Under the pieces are notes generated by a model. That model had not been told where the DNA came from. It saw nothing but the letters and a program-made list of their open reading frames with translations, and ran no database searches. Positions 7,375-9,195 of a stretch of 9,195 nucleotides of DNA are shown here, in pieces. The stretch covers positions 1-9,195 of the forward strand of contig CAMBUC010000067.1 in the NCBI GenBank assembly GCA_945871045.1, in the 5' to 3' direction. This stretch comes from an uncultured bacterium (lineage in GTDB: Bacteria; Bacillota; Clostridia; Lachnospirales; Lachnospiraceae). The translations under genes and the position numbers were made by a program. Numbering within the stretch: position 1 is the stretch's first letter; each line of letters begins with the position of its first letter.

Positions 7375-7743
7375 AATCTTCTTTTCTTGATGTTTCTTAT
7401 CCACGCAAACTAGCAATATATCTAAATGAGGTTCTTTCGCATATTCAGCATTGGATGAATGAATCTGCTTAATAAAATGCATCAAGTTTTTTATTTTTGA
7501 TAGTGGTAGCATGAAGATCATTTTGAATAACATATTGATTTTAGCCGCAATTGCAGGTCTTCTTGTATCTTCAATTCCAACAAATCCGGTCAGAGTCTCA
7601 TTACCATACAGTTCACCTGCCCGATAAACACAGTCAACATATATTTTCATATACGCAAGAACAGCACTTCTGCGTTCTTCAATCGTTCCCCAATTGTGAA
7701 AAAACTCATTTGTGACAAAAGATTCACCTATCCCCATTTCCAC
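7306..7743 (-). pseudogene. GNAT N-acetyltransferase remnant, truncated at the acetyl-CoA motif
   Basis: The open frame is 145 codons from GTG. Residues 4-119 look like the first two-thirds of a GNAT acetyltransferase: GESFVTNEFFHNW, ELYGNETLTGFVG and the beta-strand DILLVCVDKKHQ. The acetyl-CoA-binding motif expected next (HQGKGI type) reads HQEKKI, with both glycines replaced. Everything after residue 123 is encoded by the hairpin cluster, so the catalytic C-terminal third is absent. The N-terminus is also suspect. An in-frame TAG lies two codons before the GTG. A neighbouring frame (7834-7724) encodes NEKSYEIIKLLGRGNG and would join IGESFV if one G were removed from the GGGG run at 7735-7732. 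I read this as a frameshifted and truncated gene, probably inactive. Confidence 0.55.
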
Positions 7744-7755
7744 GACCTAACAATT

Positions 7756-7842
7756 TTATGATTTCGTATGACTTTTCATTTTGGATAGTACAGGAAGAAT
7801 AGCCACCAGAAGCAGAACAGGCAATATAGTTTTTCTATTTAT
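7756..7842 (-). other. Short hydrophobic reading frame without a standard start codon
   Basis: The stop codon of the upstream esterase-like gene overlaps a strong ribosome binding site (TAAGGAG, 7860-7854), but no ATG, GTG or TTG follows at the usual distance. Eleven nt after AAGGAG the frame begins with ATA, then NRKTILPVLLLVAILPVL, which has the form of a signal or membrane helix, and stops after 28 codons at 7756. It may be the broken 5' end of a lost membrane protein gene (ATG mutated to ATA), or chance. The unused ribosome binding site is the main reason to list it. Confidence 0.2.
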
Positions 7843-7857
7843 GAATAATCTTTCTCC

Positions 7858-9048
7858 TTAATTCTTTATATCTGTTGGTGTCGCATTTATCACAATAATC
7901 ATTCCGTCATATAATTCTGCTGGGACATCATTGATTCTATAGCTATTTGGTAAGATCTTATTCAAAAAGCTATAACCCTCTCCGAGTGATCCCATCAGCA
8001 TACTCTGATTGATAATTTTCTTTATTTTTTCTGATTTTTGCAGTTTATCAAAATCAAGATACGTCATATCCATCCCAAGGGCATACGCTGTATTTGCCAA
8101 AGGATCAGCAGAATAAAATTTTCGCGTAATTCTTTTTCCATTTTTTCCAGGCAAATTGCATTCTGTTTTGTAAAAATCTGTGCCAATGACAAAATAATCA
8201 TCACCATATTTATCAAACAGTTCTTCACCCATGAATGTAGTATATGTACTCTTCTTTGCCACATGTCCGTTATGCCCCGAAATCATAAGCATAGATTCGT
8301 TTCCTTTCTGAACATGCTCATAAATCCAGTCGATGTTTTCAGCCATATAATGATCCCTTATTTTTGCATAATCTACATTTGACGCATTACTAAGCTCCTG
8401 ATTTTGCAGATAACATCTCGCTGCCTGCGCATACATTTCCATCCCCGGTATATTCTTTAAAGTTTCCGCAGCATCTTCCATATCGGTAAACTGCATCTTA
8501 AGTTCTGAAAATGCTTCATCTACACATTTTTGATCCAAGTCGGAGTTTTGCATATCAAACCCATAAAAGCTTAACATCTCTTCCGGTTTTGCCTGTTTAT
8601 TATAATCTGCCATATAGCGAATCAATGCCCTCATTTCATCCGTCTGGTAAATATGAAAAGCAAGTGCTTCCACTGCATCATCTTCCGTAAATTTCCCCTC
8701 ACCGTGTATATATTGATTTACCAATAAGCATCCACCATAATCTGCTTCTAAGGCAAAGGCCTTACAGTTATATTCCTCTACCATTTTTCTAAACAAATCA
8801 AGCTTTAATTCCTGAAATTCTTTATTTCCGTGGGTCGCCTCTCCAAGAGCGAATATCTTTACATTTTCCGGTATCGCAATATCATCGATTTCCTCTGCAA
8901 CTTTCAGAAATTCTTCATTATTTACCTGTGTTCCGGTGTTCATGCCCCCATAAGATATATATCTTATGAATGCCATGATTACAGCTCCAAGTAGAAACGC
9001 CACGATTATCTTTCCAATATATCGCTTTTTTGCATGATCTTTTTTCAT
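7858..9048 (-). CDS. Membrane-anchored erythromycin-esterase-like protein
   Basis: This 396-residue protein has a single N-terminal membrane helix (about 11-31, IGKIIVAFLLGAVIMAFIRY), with the bulk probably outside the cell. The remainder resembles the erythromycin esterase superfamily. It has IFALGEATHGNKEF (65-78), FALEADYGG (98-106), FYGFD (161-165), a helix beginning RDHYMAENIDWI (231-242) and ISGHNGHV (256-263). The spacing of Glu70, His73 and Glu101 matches the Glu43/His46/Glu74 active-site set I recall for EreB, and His259/His262 match its second histidine pair. Hydrolysis of an ester is therefore likely, but the substrate is unknown. Cytosolic Ere enzymes inactivate macrolides; an anchored extracellular homologue may have a different job. 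GAGGAG lies about 11 nt before ATG. The gene looks AT-richer than the kinase in the segments I counted, suggesting a different origin. Confidence 0.82.
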   Translation of the reverse strand: MKKDHAKKRYIGKIIVAFLLGAVIMAFIRYISYGGMNTGTQVNNEEFLKVAEEIDDIAIPENVKIFALGEATHGNKEFQELKLDLFRKMVEEYNCKAFALEADYGGCLLVNQYIHGEGKFTEDDAVEALAFHIYQTDEMRALIRYMADYNKQAKPEEMLSFYGFDMQNSDLDQKCVDEAFSELKMQFTDMEDAAETLKNIPGMEMYAQAARCYLQNQELSNASNVDYAKIRDHYMAENIDWIYEHVQKGNESMLMISGHNGHVAKKSTYTTFMGEELFDKYGDDYFVIGTDFYKTECNLPGKNGKRITRKFYSADPLANTAYALGMDMTYLDFDKLQKSEKIKKIINQSMLMGSLGEGYSFLNKILPNSYRINDVPAELYDGMIIVINATPTDIKN

Positions 9049-9087
9049 ACGTCAACCAACTCCTCTCATCTTTTAACGCTTATAATT

Positions 9088-9195
9088 TCAAAAAATCTGA
9101 TACCTGATATCACACGGCTCAATATGTGTATGTTCAGGATATGCGGTATTTGCATTTTCAAAACTAACAATTTTCACTCCGCCCCCGTCCTTGTC
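9088..9195 (-). CDS. C-terminal end of an unidentified protein, possibly a cupin/AraC-type fragment (5' partial)
   Basis: An open frame enters from the window edge and ends at TGA (9090-9088) after 35 residues, 39 nt before the esterase-like gene. The text includes VSFENANTAYPEHTHIEP. This resembles the opening strand and His-x-His of a cupin or AraC-type sensor domain. Such a motif normally lies near the N-terminus of a longer protein, so the early stop (CDIRYQIF) suggests truncation or frameshift. Too little is visible for a firm identity. Confidence 0.35.
   Translation of the reverse strand, partial: DKDGGGVKIVSFENANTAYPEHTHIEPCDIRYQIF

Overview
All supported genes in this window lie on the minus strand. 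Purine-rich Shine-Dalgarno sites, a lipobox signal peptide, a glucose/maltose-family PTS permease and a long multi-domain hybrid histidine kinase point to a Gram-positive gut-type Firmicute, most likely a member of the Lachnospiraceae. That placement rests on protein style and recall, not on a database search.

Layout, read in the direction of transcription (high to low coordinates). (1) 9195-7858: the tail of an unidentified gene that may be an AraC/cupin-type regulator, then a complete membrane-anchored erythromycin-esterase-like protein. (2) 7857-7250: a decayed stretch. It holds a short hydrophobic reading frame without a normal start, a GNAT acetyltransferase remnant that looks frameshifted near its N-terminus and cut off at its acetyl-CoA motif, and a cluster of four small hairpins that replaces the rest of that gene. 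The hairpin cluster looks like the end of an IS200/IS605-type or similar palindromic element. (3) 7237-5605: two 22-bp tandem repeats, each carrying the palindrome ATGCCGGCAT, abut the -35 box of a good extended -10 promoter. That promoter drives a sugar-type solute-binding lipoprotein. (4) 5563-1673: 41 nt after the lipoprotein stop begins a 1296-residue hybrid histidine kinase (Cache sensor, HAMP-like linker, PAS-like, degenerate GGDEF, GAF-like, HisKA, HATPase, receiver). (5) 1672-1415: a 258-nt leader region with a candidate promoter, an antiterminator-like stem and an intrinsic terminator that share the same bases. (6) 1414-1: a glucose/maltose-family PTS EIIC with the start of its EIIB domain; the gene runs off the window.

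Reading the parts together, the lipoprotein and kinase look like a two-gene sensory operon. There is a binding protein but no ABC permease or ATPase beside it, so the lipoprotein may deliver ligand information to the kinase's extracellular domain rather than feed a transporter. The kinase ends in a receiver and has no Hpt or DNA-binding output, so its relay must continue elsewhere. The PTS gene downstream appears to have its own conditional leader. The proposed system is therefore a carbohydrate-sensing unit next to a separately switched sugar importer. The individual domains are familiar; the coupling between them is inference.
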